Assembly: GCF_030690045.1 (NCBI RefSeq)
Contig: NZ_JAUYHK010000010.1
Location: 1-64,000 of the forward strand
Reading direction: 5' to 3'
Source: Thalassospira sp.
GTDB lineage: Bacteria > Pseudomonadota > Alphaproteobacteria > Rhodospirillales > Thalassospiraceae
DNA length: 64,000 nt
Below the pieces are notes generated by a model. The model saw only the letters and a list, made by a program, of their open reading frames with translations, was not told where the DNA came from and did no database searches. This document shows, piece by piece, positions 25,644 to 33,740 of this stretch (position 1 is its first letter; every line of letters begins with the position of its first letter). The translations under genes and the position numbers were made by a program.

Positions 25644-26363
25644 TCAGCCTTTCGGGTTCTCGGCGCTCCACCACAGATCGACGGGAATGTCAGTCTGTTT
25701 GAGGATACCGCGCACCGGCATTTCTGCAATATCGTTGCCGTTTTTCGCGGTTTCATAGGTCGACCATTTGGATTGTCCGGTAATGTGAATGCCGATATAG
25801 CGGGCATTCAACAGGGCCGGTAATGTCATGCTGATGCGCGGGACCGGCGAAACAGCCGGGCGGGCCGCCGCAACCAGTTCGCCTTTTTCGGGATAAAGTC
25901 CGCGTTTCAGATCGTCGGGGGCGGAGGATGGAAACAGCGATGCGGTATGGCCGTCATCCCCCATCCCGAGATAAACAATGTCGAGCGGCCACGATATTTG
26001 CGTTGCCAGCCGGTCATTCAGATCGGCAACGGCGTCTTCCGGGCTGTCATGCCCGGTTTTCAGCGACACAAATGTCGCCGCAGCCGCCTTGTCGATCAGC
26101 AAATTGTCGCGCACCAGTTTTTCGTTGGACTGGTCATCATCGACCCCGACCCAGCGATCATCACCCAGCGTGATCGTGACCTTTTCCCAGTCCAGCACCA
26201 CCGCGGATAATTTGCGAAACAGCGGTTGGGGAAACCGCCCGCCCGCCACCGCCATGCTGGCATGACCGCGCGTGGCAATGGCTTCTTCAAGGCGGGTGAC
26301 GGTATCGACAACCATCGCGGCCAGCATCTCGTCGCCGCTTTTGAATGTATGTTCGTGTATCAT
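25644..26363 (-). CDS. pgl: 6-phosphogluconolactonase
   Basis: Hydrolyses 6-phosphogluconolactone, the step between Zwf and Edd. The 239-residue product from ATG 26363 has the GGRFPQPLF phosphate loop, LGDDRWV and [13 protein letters not shown], the last holding the catalytic His. It lies 74 bp after zwf and 5 bp before edd. The frame extends further upstream without homology. Confidence 0.95.
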   Translation of the reverse strand: MIHEHTFKSGDEMLAAMVVDTVTRLEEAIATRGHASMAVAGGRFPQPLFRKLSAVVLDWEKVTITLGDDRWVGVDDDQSNEKLVRDNLLIDKAAAATFVSLKTGHDSPEDAVADLNDRLATQISWPLDIVYLGMGDDGHTASLFPSSAPDDLKRGLYPEKGELVAAARPAVSPVPRISMTLPALLNARYIGIHITGQSKWSTYETAKNGNDIAEMPVRGILKQTDIPVDLWWSAENPKG

Positions 26364-26437
26364 GTTTCGCCCACAGAATTGCGATATCTGACCGGTAGAT
26401 GCCCCGGACGGACCCGCAAGCCCGCCCGGAGACGTGA

Positions 26438-27940
26438 TCAGATATCGGCTTCTTCGTTCCAGGTGCGCCCGTCGCGTTCGATCAGGGCGATGGCGGCCGA
26501 CGGCCCCCATGTTCCCGACGTATAACCCTTGGGTGCGACATGATTGTGATGCCATGCTTCCTGAATCGCATCCACCCATTGCCATGCGATATCCTGTTCA
26601 TCACGGCGGACAAACAGGGTGTTGTTATTGTCAATCGCATCAAGCAACAGGCGCTCATAGGCATCGGGGCTGCGCCCGCCAAAGGCCTCGGCAAAGGACA
26701 GGTTGAGCGCGGTGGGCCGCAACCGGACCAGACCGGGGCCGGGATTTTTGGTATTGAGGACCAGATGAATGCCGTCATCGGGCTGTAACCGCAACACCAG
26801 CCGGTTGGCCTGATAATTGGTCATGGATTTGGCCAGCGGGAACATCTGGTGCGGCACGTCGCGGAACTGGATCACAATTTCCGAATGGCGTTTGGGCAAC
26901 CGTTTGCCGGTGCGCAGATAAAACGGCACCCCGGCCCAGCGCCAATTGTCCAGTTCGGCCCGGATGGCGACAAAGGTTTCGGTGTCGCTGTCGGTATTGG
27001 CACCGTCTTCTTCCAGATAACCCGGCACTTCCTTGCCGCCAACCGCCCCGGCGCGATACTGGCCGCGCACGGTGTTTTGATCGATATTGGAATCGTTGAT
27101 CGACTTTAAGGCCTTGAGCACCTTGACCTTTTCATCGCGCACCGCGTCCTGATCCAGAATATAGGGCGGTTCCATCGCCACCAGACACAATAACTGCAAC
27201 ATGTGGTTCTGCACCATGTCGCGCATCGCCCCGGCATCGTCATAATAGGACCACCGGCCTTCGACACCGACTTCTTCGCCCACGGTAATCTGAACATGGT
27301 CGATATGGGCATTGTTCCAAAGCGGTTCAAACATCGCATTGGCAAAGCGCAGGATCAAAAGATTCTGCACGGTTTCCTTGCCCAGATAATGGTCGATACG
27401 GAAAATCTGGTGTTCTTCAAATACCGAGCCGATCTGGCCGTTGATTTCGCGGCAGCTTTCCAGATCATGGCCCAGTGGTTTTTCCAGCACCACCCTTGAG
27501 GCGGGCGTGACCAGACCGGCCTTTTTCAGATTGAATGCCATATCGGCAAACAGGGCGGGGCTGGTGGAAAAATAATAAACCCGGTCGCGATCCGGCGCAT
27601 CGGCAAGCCGATCAAACAGGATTTTAAATCCGGCCTCGTCATCGGCGGACACCTGAACATAGGCGATGCGGGCGGCGAATTTCGTCCAGATTTTCGGGTC
27701 GAATTCATCCTTGGGGATGTATTTTTTACCCGCTTCTTCCAGTTTGTCGCGAAACGCATCATCGGTATGTTCACTGCGCGATGCGCCGAAAATCCGGGTG
27801 GCATCATCGAAACGACCGGTGCGTTCCATTTCATAAAGGGCGGGGAAAAGCTTTCGTAACGCCAGATCTCCGGTCCCACCGAAAATGACGATATCCGCGA
27901 TACGATGCTTAAGCCTTTGTTTTACGGGCTTTTGTGTCAT
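26438..27940 (-). CDS. zwf: Glucose-6-phosphate 1-dehydrogenase
   Basis: Oxidises glucose-6-phosphate with NAD(P)+ and opens both the Entner-Doudoroff and oxidative pentose routes. It has 500 residues with the dinucleotide motif FGGTGDLALRKLFPAL near residue 21, EKPLGHD and the active-site RIDHYLGKE near 180. It is the first gene of a five-gene operon. The promoter should lie in the 350-bp gap upstream. Confidence 0.97.
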   Translation of the reverse strand: MTQKPVKQRLKHRIADIVIFGGTGDLALRKLFPALYEMERTGRFDDATRIFGASRSEHTDDAFRDKLEEAGKKYIPKDEFDPKIWTKFAARIAYVQVSADDEAGFKILFDRLADAPDRDRVYYFSTSPALFADMAFNLKKAGLVTPASRVVLEKPLGHDLESCREINGQIGSVFEEHQIFRIDHYLGKETVQNLLILRFANAMFEPLWNNAHIDHVQITVGEEVGVEGRWSYYDDAGAMRDMVQNHMLQLLCLVAMEPPYILDQDAVRDEKVKVLKALKSINDSNIDQNTVRGQYRAGAVGGKEVPGYLEEDGANTDSDTETFVAIRAELDNWRWAGVPFYLRTGKRLPKRHSEIVIQFRDVPHQMFPLAKSMTNYQANRLVLRLQPDDGIHLVLNTKNPGPGLVRLRPTALNLSFAEAFGGRSPDAYERLLLDAIDNNNTLFVRRDEQDIAWQWVDAIQEAWHHNHVAPKGYTSGTWGPSAAIALIERDGRTWNEEADI

Positions 27941-28290
27941 GTTGCCTTGCGCCTTCCAAGCAAACTGCTTTCTCTCTTTTTCCTCCGCATTGCCAAGGTG
28001 GGACCCGGAACCCGATCATGGTTCCGGCAGGCAACCGGTGTGCGGGATGTCGCATAACTGGCGTGACCCCCGCTTTTTCTTCCTGAATTCTGGCCGAAAC
28101 CTTTTGGGTCAGCATCCCTGAGTCCTGATCAGTGATGCTGCAATGTTCGGGCCTGATGCTCCAGCCTGATGCCAAGTGTTACACCATCTGCCGGGGCAAG
28201 ACCACTGCCATCAACCGCGAAAAAGGTCTCTTTACCGGAATCCGGTTTAACCGTAACAAATTGTTGCCAGATCAGACTTTTCCCACAGGA
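27941..28290. other. zwf upstream region with a 13-bp palindrome
   Basis: The gap holds ACCGGA-A-TCCGGT (28234-28246), a perfect palindrome within a longer imperfect TTTACCGG/CCGGTTTAA element about 300 bp before zwf. It might be an operator for a sugar-acid regulator or part of the transcript end of the preceding gene. I could not place a sigma70 promoter with confidence, and no coding sequence is evident. Confidence 0.35.
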
Positions 28291-29565
28291 TTACCAGCCC
28301 GAATCCCGGATACGATGCAGGTTCTGATCCAGATTTTCAAGGGTTTGCTCCACCGCAACCTCTCCTGACAGGGCCGCATGGACCGCCTGCCAGAATTGAT
28401 GGGAAACCTGATTGTATTTGTTCCCGGTCACGGTTGAAGGACGCGGGACAGCATGAACAAAGGTTTCGTACAAATCGCCAAAGAACGGATTGGCGGCCAG
28501 AATTTCTTCATCGTCATACAGCCCGGCAATTGTCGGCCTGAAGGCCCCCTTGATCGCCCGGCGTTTCTGTTCGTCACGGGATGTCAGGAATTTCACCAGA
28601 TCGGCGGCAATTTCGGGATTTTCGGAATATTTCGATACCGATAACTGCCCGCCCCCCAATGTGGCAGCCGATTGTCCATCGGCCCCGCCTTTGGGCAGGG
28701 CGGCAACCCCCACCTGGCCGCGCACCGAACTGTCCGCCGCATTGAGCAGCGCCCACGCATAGGGCCAGTTGCGCATGAAAACCGAATTGCCCGATTGAAA
28801 CACGCCGCGCGATTCTTCTTCGGCATAGCCCAGAACCTCGTCCGGCGTGATGGTGCCGATCCAGCCTGTGGCCATCGCGATGGCCTCTTTGGCCTTGTCA
28901 TTATTGATCGAAATTTCGCCGTCCGCCTCGACCACCGACCCGCCATTATAGGACACCACCCATTCCAGCGCATTGCAGTTTAACCCTTCATAGGCGCGCC
29001 CCTGAAAGACATGACCCCACATGCGGTCATTGCCGGCGGCCCGTTCGGCTTGCTGTATTCTGGCCGCTGTTTCGGTCAAATCCTGCCAGGTTTCCGGCAC
29101 GCTGGCGTCGTATTTTTCCAGTAAATCCTTGCGGTAATACAAAACCCCGGCATCGGCAAACCACGGCATCGCCACCAGACGCCCGTCTTGCATGTTATTG
29201 CCGATGGTGGCGGCAAAATGACGGGTGGTGGCATCCCCCATCACCGGAGTCAGATCCATGAAATGATGGCCCAAAACCCCCGGCCAGATCTCGTCGATCT
29301 GGAACACATCAATGTCGGATGATCTTGCGGCCAGAATTTGCTGATACAGCGCCAGGCGGTCGGTCGAGGAATTGGGAGTCGAAATCACAGAAACCTCGTG
29401 CCCGGTTTGCGCTATCCACAGCGCGACCCCTTCCCGGCACAGGCTTAATTCCTGACCGAGCGCACCACAGGAAATGGCGATTTTGGCAGCTTGCGACGGG
29501 CCAGCCATTATCATGGCCATCAGCAAGGCGCCTGTCCCGACCAAAATCCTTTTCGCAAGGGTCAT
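28291..29565 (-). CDS. ABC transporter sugar-binding protein (trehalose/maltose type)
   Basis: Family 1 extracellular solute-binding protein of 424 residues. The signal peptide MTLAKRILVGTGALLMAMIM ends GPSQA. Conserved stretches include DVFQIDEIWPGVLGHHFMDL and MPWFADAGVLYYRKDLLEKY, like trehalose/maltose receptors (ThuE, AglE). It stands alone: no permease or ATPase gene adjoins. It sits just upstream of the glucose pathway operon in the same direction, which fits carbohydrate uptake. The ligand is inferred at class level only. Confidence 0.85.
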   Translation of the reverse strand: MTLAKRILVGTGALLMAMIMAGPSQAAKIAISCGALGQELSLCREGVALWIAQTGHEVSVISTPNSSTDRLALYQQILAARSSDIDVFQIDEIWPGVLGHHFMDLTPVMGDATTRHFAATIGNNMQDGRLVAMPWFADAGVLYYRKDLLEKYDASVPETWQDLTETAARIQQAERAAGNDRMWGHVFQGRAYEGLNCNALEWVVSYNGGSVVEADGEISINNDKAKEAIAMATGWIGTITPDEVLGYAEEESRGVFQSGNSVFMRNWPYAWALLNAADSSVRGQVGVAALPKGGADGQSAATLGGGQLSVSKYSENPEIAADLVKFLTSRDEQKRRAIKGAFRPTIAGLYDDEEILAANPFFGDLYETFVHAVPRPSTVTGNKYNQVSHQFWQAVHAALSGEVAVEQTLENLDQNLHRIRDSGW

Positions 29566-29763
29566 CGTGGCGCTCCCTGATATGGTTCCGGTATGCCCCT
29601 TTGTCCGGCCTGTTTTCGGCGCTGTCGGGCAGGGTTCAAAACATCCTGTTTTTCAAAGGATAATACGATCTGGCAAAATATGCCCGTCCTTTCCCTGTAA
29701 GGGTCGGCATATGCGCCGATTCTGCTGCCCTTGGCACAAGCAAATGTTCCCATGCCGAAAAAA

Positions 29764-29848
29764 GAACATCCGGGGAACATTTTTTAGCATTCATATTCAA
29801 TGACTTATAAAAAATATCGTAATGTTCCGATTTTGTTCTTGCAAGAAC
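29764..29848. promoter_or_regulatory. Two LexA-type boxes and a palindrome upstream of the 43-residue membrane peptide
   Basis: GAAC-ATCCGGG-GAAC (29764-29778) and GTTC-CGATTTT-GTTC (29824-29838) both fit the alphaproteobacterial LexA operator, in opposite orientation and 46 bp apart. The second runs into the 14-bp palindrome GTTC-TTGCAA-GAAC (29835-29848). A possible promoter is TTGCAA (29839-29844), 17 bp, TAGGGT (29862-29867). The interval between the boxes is very AT-rich. Eight fixed bases make chance hits possible, but two within 75 bp is notable. Confidence 0.5.
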
Positions 29849-29897
29849 AAAACGGGATCAATAGGGTGATGACAGACAGATTGAAAAGGACATCGCC

Positions 29898-30029
29898 ATG
29901 ATGAAGTTGCTTGAAAATCCGGCCCGCCTGAATGACCTTTGCAGCACCGTTGCCGTGGTTGGCAGTACCGGGTTTTTCCTGTTCGTGATCGGACTGGGCA
30001 TGGCGCAGACCTTTCGCAGTCTGATCTGA
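29898..30029 (+). CDS. 43-residue single-span membrane peptide
   Basis: I do not recognise the sequence. It starts MMKLLENPARLNDLC, has one hydrophobic helix at about 16-36 (STVAVVGSTGFFLFVIGLGM) and ends AQTFRSLI. An AAAAGGA ribosome site lies 7-8 bases before the ATG. With two LexA-type boxes upstream and an intrinsic terminator 140 bp downstream, it looks like a complete small transcription unit. SOS-induced inner-membrane micropeptides such as TisB (29 residues) and Caulobacter SidA (29 residues) have the same layout but no clear sequence similarity. A toxin, a division inhibitor or a respiratory-complex subunit are all possible. Confidence 0.6.
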   Translation: MMKLLENPARLNDLCSTVAVVGSTGFFLFVIGLGMAQTFRSLI

Positions 30030-30126
30030 TCCTTATACCGGGAAATTTTCCCTCATTTTTCCCTGACCGGCGGGCCAACCCCGCACCCGATCCCTGTCCC
30101 GGTCCGTCGGTCCCCTTTTTCTACCG

Positions 30127-30202
30127 TTTCAGGGTCCGCGCCCTGAAATCACAACCGCACAACTTGACGCTGCTGTTTCCCCGACAGCAGCGTTTTTCTT
30201 TG
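30127..30202 (+). terminator. Tandem hairpins ending in an intrinsic terminator
   Basis: TTTCAGGG/CCCTGAAA (30127-30148, 6-nt loop) is followed by ACGCTGCTGT/ACAGCAGCGT (30167-30193) and TTTTTCTTT. The second is a strong terminator for the small membrane-peptide gene. The interval from 30030 is unusually structured for a 3' UTR and could be released as a small RNA. Confidence 0.8.
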
Positions 30203-30467
30203 TCGAGTCCGGTTCCCCGACAGTTTTGGCCCCCAAAAACACCCGCCGAATGTTTGTTGCACTGCAATAGTTTACACCGCAATGCAAAATAACCCTCGAC
30301 TCCCGTTGTTTTTTCCGTTTGAATCAAGCACAAAGAAACCAGTTTGGACTTTCATCATACTTTAAGCCTATTGAATGCAGGCTATAGTGATCTAACGTGA
30401 AAGCCGGGGCCAACAACGGTCGGCGCATCCCGAACAAATCATCCGCCCGACCGGGGAGTGAGAGTAA
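30203..30467 (+). promoter_or_regulatory. phaZ upstream region with two TGC-N3-GCA sites
   Basis: TTGC-ACT-GCAA (30257-30267) and CCGC-AAT-GCAA (30277-30287) are spaced 20 bp centre to centre. They resemble PhaR operators (TGC-N3-GCA type) that control PHB granule genes in Paracoccus and Rhodobacter. They lie 180-210 bp before phaZ. The rest of the gap is AT-rich and shows no gene. A start of transcription was not placed. Confidence 0.4.
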
Positions 30468-31763
30468 ATGCTGTATCACATATATGAATTGCAACATGCG
30501 ACGATCAATCCGTTGCGCGCGGCAGTCGATGTCAGCAAGAAATGGCTGCGCAATCCGGCCAATCCGTGGTCATACACTCAGCCGGGGCGGTCCGCCGCGG
30601 CGGCATTCGATGTGTTTACCCATATCACCCATCGATATGGCAAACCGGAATTTGACCTGCCGACCACAACAATCGGCGGTGAAACCGTGCCGGTGATCGA
30701 GGAATTCGTCCATCGCGAACCGTTTTGCAATCTGTTGCATTTCAAACGCGACACATCGCATCTGAAACAACAGCCCGATGATCCGCGCATTCTGATTGTT
30801 GCCCCGCTGTCCGGGCATTTTTCGACACTTTTGCGCGGCACGGTCGAAACATTGCTGCCCGATCATGATGTCTATATCACCGACTGGGTCGATGCCCGCG
30901 AAGTCCCGGTGCATATGGGCCATTTCGATCTGGACAGCTATGTCGATTATCTGATGCGGTTTTTGCGCGTTCTTGGCCCCAACACCCACATGATGGCGGT
31001 TTGCCAGCCATCCGTGCCGGTGATGGCGGCGGTATCGCTGATGGCGGCGGGGAATGAGCCGTGCCAGCCCGCCAGCATGACCCTGATGGGCGGCCCTGTC
31101 GATACCCGCGAAAACCCGACCGAGGTCAACAAATTTGCCGAGCAGCACCCGCTTGACTGGTTTGAACGCCATGTGATTTCACATGTGCCGCTGCCCCATA
31201 CCGGGGTGATGCGCCGGGTTTATCCGGGTTTTATGCAGCTTGCCGGGTTCATGAGCATGAACTGGGACCGCCATATGGAAGCCCATAATGAAATGTTCAT
31301 GCATCTGGCCGAAGGCGACGGCGAAAGCGCCGAAGCCAAACGGATGTTTTATCAGGAATATCTGGCCGTCATGGACATGACCGCCGAATTTTACCTGCAA
31401 ACCCTCAAGGTCGTGTTCCACGAACATCAATTGCCCGAAGGCAAAATGCGCTGGCAGGGGATTGCGGTTGAGCCATCCGCCATCACCAAAACCGCCTTGA
31501 TGACGGTGGAGGGCGAACGCGACGACATCACCGGCATCGGTCAGACCCGGGCGGCCCATAAACTGTGCAGCAATCTGCCGGAAAATATGCGTTGTCATTA
31601 CATGCAGACCGGCGTGGGCCATTATGGTGTGTTCAATGGCCGTCGCTGGCGCGAACAGATCAGCCCGCGCATCAAGGATTTCATCCGCCGTCACGATCAC
31701 GAAGGCAAGGGTGCCAATAGCGCCCCACCCACCCCGGCCAAACAGATCGACGCCGCCGAATAA
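30468..31763 (+). CDS. phaZ: Intracellular poly(3-hydroxybutyrate) depolymerase
   Basis: Breaks down stored PHB granules in the cytoplasm. The 431-residue alpha/beta hydrolase has no signal peptide. A Cys replaces the usual Ser nucleophile in MMAVCQPSVPVMAA near residue 183, the hallmark of the intracellular PhaZ family. The C-terminal GVGHYGVFNGRRWR supplies the catalytic His. It begins MLYHIYELQHATINPLRA, typical of family members, with a GGGGAGTGAGAG purine stretch upstream. It ends in a bidirectional terminator. Confidence 0.95.
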   Translation: MLYHIYELQHATINPLRAAVDVSKKWLRNPANPWSYTQPGRSAAAAFDVFTHITHRYGKPEFDLPTTTIGGETVPVIEEFVHREPFCNLLHFKRDTSHLKQQPDDPRILIVAPLSGHFSTLLRGTVETLLPDHDVYITDWVDAREVPVHMGHFDLDSYVDYLMRFLRVLGPNTHMMAVCQPSVPVMAAVSLMAAGNEPCQPASMTLMGGPVDTRENPTEVNKFAEQHPLDWFERHVISHVPLPHTGVMRRVYPGFMQLAGFMSMNWDRHMEAHNEMFMHLAEGDGESAEAKRMFYQEYLAVMDMTAEFYLQTLKVVFHEHQLPEGKMRWQGIAVEPSAITKTALMTVEGERDDITGIGQTRAAHKLCSNLPENMRCHYMQTGVGHYGVFNGRRWREQISPRIKDFIRRHDHEGKGANSAPPTPAKQIDAAE

Positions 31764-31787
31764 TCCTGTGCCGATCCGAATATCCCT

Positions 31788-31823
31788 AAAAAAGCCGCCC
31801 CGCATATCGCCGGGCGGCTTTTT
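31788..31823. terminator. Bidirectional terminator between phaZ and the following convergent gene
   Basis: AAAAAAGCCGCCC (31788-31800) pairs with GGGCGGCTTTTT (31812-31823) around an 11-nt loop. T runs are available on both strands. Confidence 0.88.
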
Positions 31824-31835
31824 GTCTTTCAGATA

Positions 31836-32234
31836 TCAGGCATAACGCGGCTGGATCGCCATCACCCCGGCATGATTGACGATCTCGCCGCCATAGGTGC
31901 CATCGCCATAGGCATAGATTTCAACCGGTTGAAGCTGCGTCAGCAAATGATGATATTCCGTCGGGGCGGCCTGTTCCCAGATCGCCGTCGCCCCGATAAT
32001 CACCGGCTGGGTCGCATTGTTGAGCAAGGCAATCGCCGCATCGATATCCGCGTTGTCCACCGCCTGATCATTGGCATCGCGCAACGCCAGATGCACCCCG
32101 ATCACATTATTACCGTTAATTCCCATCAGGCCGATACAGGACGTAAAGGCGGTAAACATAATATCGGCACCTTCCCCCCATTGCAGCTCGGCAATCGCCT
32201 GCGGGTTGGCGGCCTGGGTAAAAACATAAGCCAT
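31836..32234 (-). CDS. Unrecognised 132-residue protein
   Basis: I cannot assign a family. The ATG at 32234 follows AAGGAAA by about 8 bases. The protein is neutral to acidic and compact, with no signal or membrane segment. Features include CIGLMGINGNNVIGVHLALR (35-55), an Asp/Ala-rich helix ADIDAAIALLNNATQPVIIG and a C-terminal EIYAYGDGTYGGEIVNHAG. It stands alone between phaZ and an SDR gene. Composition is like its neighbours, so transfer is not indicated. Confidence 0.7.
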   Translation of the reverse strand: MAYVFTQAANPQAIAELQWGEGADIMFTAFTSCIGLMGINGNNVIGVHLALRDANDQAVDNADIDAAIALLNNATQPVIIGATAIWEQAAPTEYHHLLTQLQPVEIYAYGDGTYGGEIVNHAGVMAIQPRYA

Positions 32235-32380
32235 CGTCTGTTTCCTTTTGCAGTCACATCATGACACATCTGTCAGTCACTGACGGATCATTGGCAATGA
32301 TGTGACCAGTTTGGGGGAACCAAACCCGCCTTTGGCGCGTATCAGACAGATATCCCATATGTTTGACAGGACGAAATATC

Positions 32381-33100
32381 ATGCAAACCGCCCCAACCGG
32401 GTTATCCGGGCGCCCGACCGGCGCCGTCGTCATCGGGGCGACCGGCGGAATTGGCCGTGCCTTTGTCCGCCATCTGGAAGGTTCGGGCCGGTTTGAGACC
32501 GTGATCGCGCTTGGCCGTCGCAGCCACCCCGCACTGGATCTGACCGACGAGGGTAGCATCGCCGACTGTGCGCGTTATATCGCCGATATGAATAGCGAGA
32601 TCCGGCTGGTAATCGACGCCACCGGCTGGTTGCATGATGAAGATTTTCAGCCGGAAAAAACATGGCAACAGATTGACCCGGTGCATATGGCGATTTCCTT
32701 TGCCGTCAATGCCATCGGCCCGGCCTTGCTGATCAAACATTTCGCGCCGCTTTTGCCGCGCGACGGCAGATCGATCTTTGCCACCCTGTCGGCCAGGGTC
32801 GGCAGCATTGGCGATAACCGGATCGGTGGCTGGTACAGTTATCGCGCCGCAAAGGCGGCCCTGAACCAGATTGTTCACACCGCCGCGATTGAACTGGCGC
32901 GCAAACGAAAATTGGCAATTTGCGTCGCCCTGTATCCCGGCACGGTCGATACCGGCCTGTCGGGGCCGTTCGCCAAGGCAGGGTTGCAAGTCCAAAGCCC
33001 GCAACAGGCCGTCGCCCATATGATGATGGTGATTGACGGCCTGACACCGGCGCAATCGGGCGGGTTTTACGCCTGGGATGGCACAAGATTGCCGTGGTAG
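32381..33100 (+). CDS. Short-chain dehydrogenase, C-factor-like
   Basis: NAD(P)-binding Rossmann protein of 239 residues. The cofactor motif is IGATGGIGRAF near residue 18, NAIGPALLIKHF follows, the catalytic Ser is in SARVGS and the Tyr/Lys pair in YSYRAAKAA near 157. The ATG at 32381 has AGGA about 11 bases upstream. The TTG at 32363 is rejected because it precedes that site. The C-terminal PGTVDTGLSGPF is typical of the CsgA/C-factor subgroup. The substrate is unknown. Confidence 0.88.
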   Translation: MQTAPTGLSGRPTGAVVIGATGGIGRAFVRHLEGSGRFETVIALGRRSHPALDLTDEGSIADCARYIADMNSEIRLVIDATGWLHDEDFQPEKTWQQIDPVHMAISFAVNAIGPALLIKHFAPLLPRDGRSIFATLSARVGSIGDNRIGGWYSYRAAKAALNQIVHTAAIELARKRKLAICVALYPGTVDTGLSGPFAKAGLQVQSPQQAVAHMMMVIDGLTPAQSGGFYAWDGTRLPW

Positions 33101-33110
33101 GACCTGAATT

Positions 33111-33725
33111 TCAGTCAAACAGCCTTGCCAGCATCGCGTGCTGCAACAAAATAACGGTTTTAGCATCCCGGATCCGGCCATCGGCAATCATCCGGATCGC
33201 CGCATCAAAGGCGATTTCCATGACATGGATATCCTCACCTTCTGCATGAAGGCCGCCGCCCTCGCCCGTGCGATGATCGCGTGTGACTTCGGCGATGAAC
33301 AGATGCAATCGTTCGGTCACCGAACCGGGACTCATGAACAGATCGAAAATCTTTTGCGGCTTGCCGATCCTGTAACCGGTTTCTTCCTTGACCTCGGCAA
33401 TCACGGCCGCTGCCGGGTCGCGGTCATCAAGCAAACCGGCCGGGACTTCGATCAACATACCGGTTTCATTGCCATTGACGAAACTGGGCAGGCGAAACTG
33501 CCGTGTCAGGATCACGGTGCGGTCCGCCCGGTTATACAGCAAAATGCCCGCCCCATTGCCGCGATCATAGGCTTCGCGCGTCTGATGCTGCCATTCCCCG
33601 TCGGATCGTTTCAGATCAAAACCGACACGGTAAAGGTGATACCAGTTGTCTGACAGACATTCGATATTATCGATGCGCACATGATCGGCAGCGGCAATGC
33701 GCCAACCCTTTGGCAATCTGGTCAT
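33111..33725 (-). CDS. nudK: NUDIX hydrolase NudK (GDP-mannose pyrophosphatase type)
   Basis: Cleaves the diphosphate bond of GDP-mannose in E. coli NudK. The 204-residue protein has the NUDIX box GLLDDRDPAAAVIAEVKEET, which lacks the first Glu of the standard box, as E. coli NudK also does. The KIFDLFMSPGSVTERLHLFI block is NudK-like, as is the end IRDAKTVILLQHAMLARLFD. Its start is 28 bp from the end of the following hydrolase gene, so the two form an operon with the hydrolase first. ADP-ribose is an alternative substrate. Confidence 0.82.
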   Translation of the reverse strand: MTRLPKGWRIAAADHVRIDNIECLSDNWYHLYRVGFDLKRSDGEWQHQTREAYDRGNGAGILLYNRADRTVILTRQFRLPSFVNGNETGMLIEVPAGLLDDRDPAAAVIAEVKEETGYRIGKPQKIFDLFMSPGSVTERLHLFIAEVTRDHRTGEGGGLHAEGEDIHVMEIAFDAAIRMIADGRIRDAKTVILLQHAMLARLFD

Positions 33726-33740
33726 GATGCCGCCCCTGTG

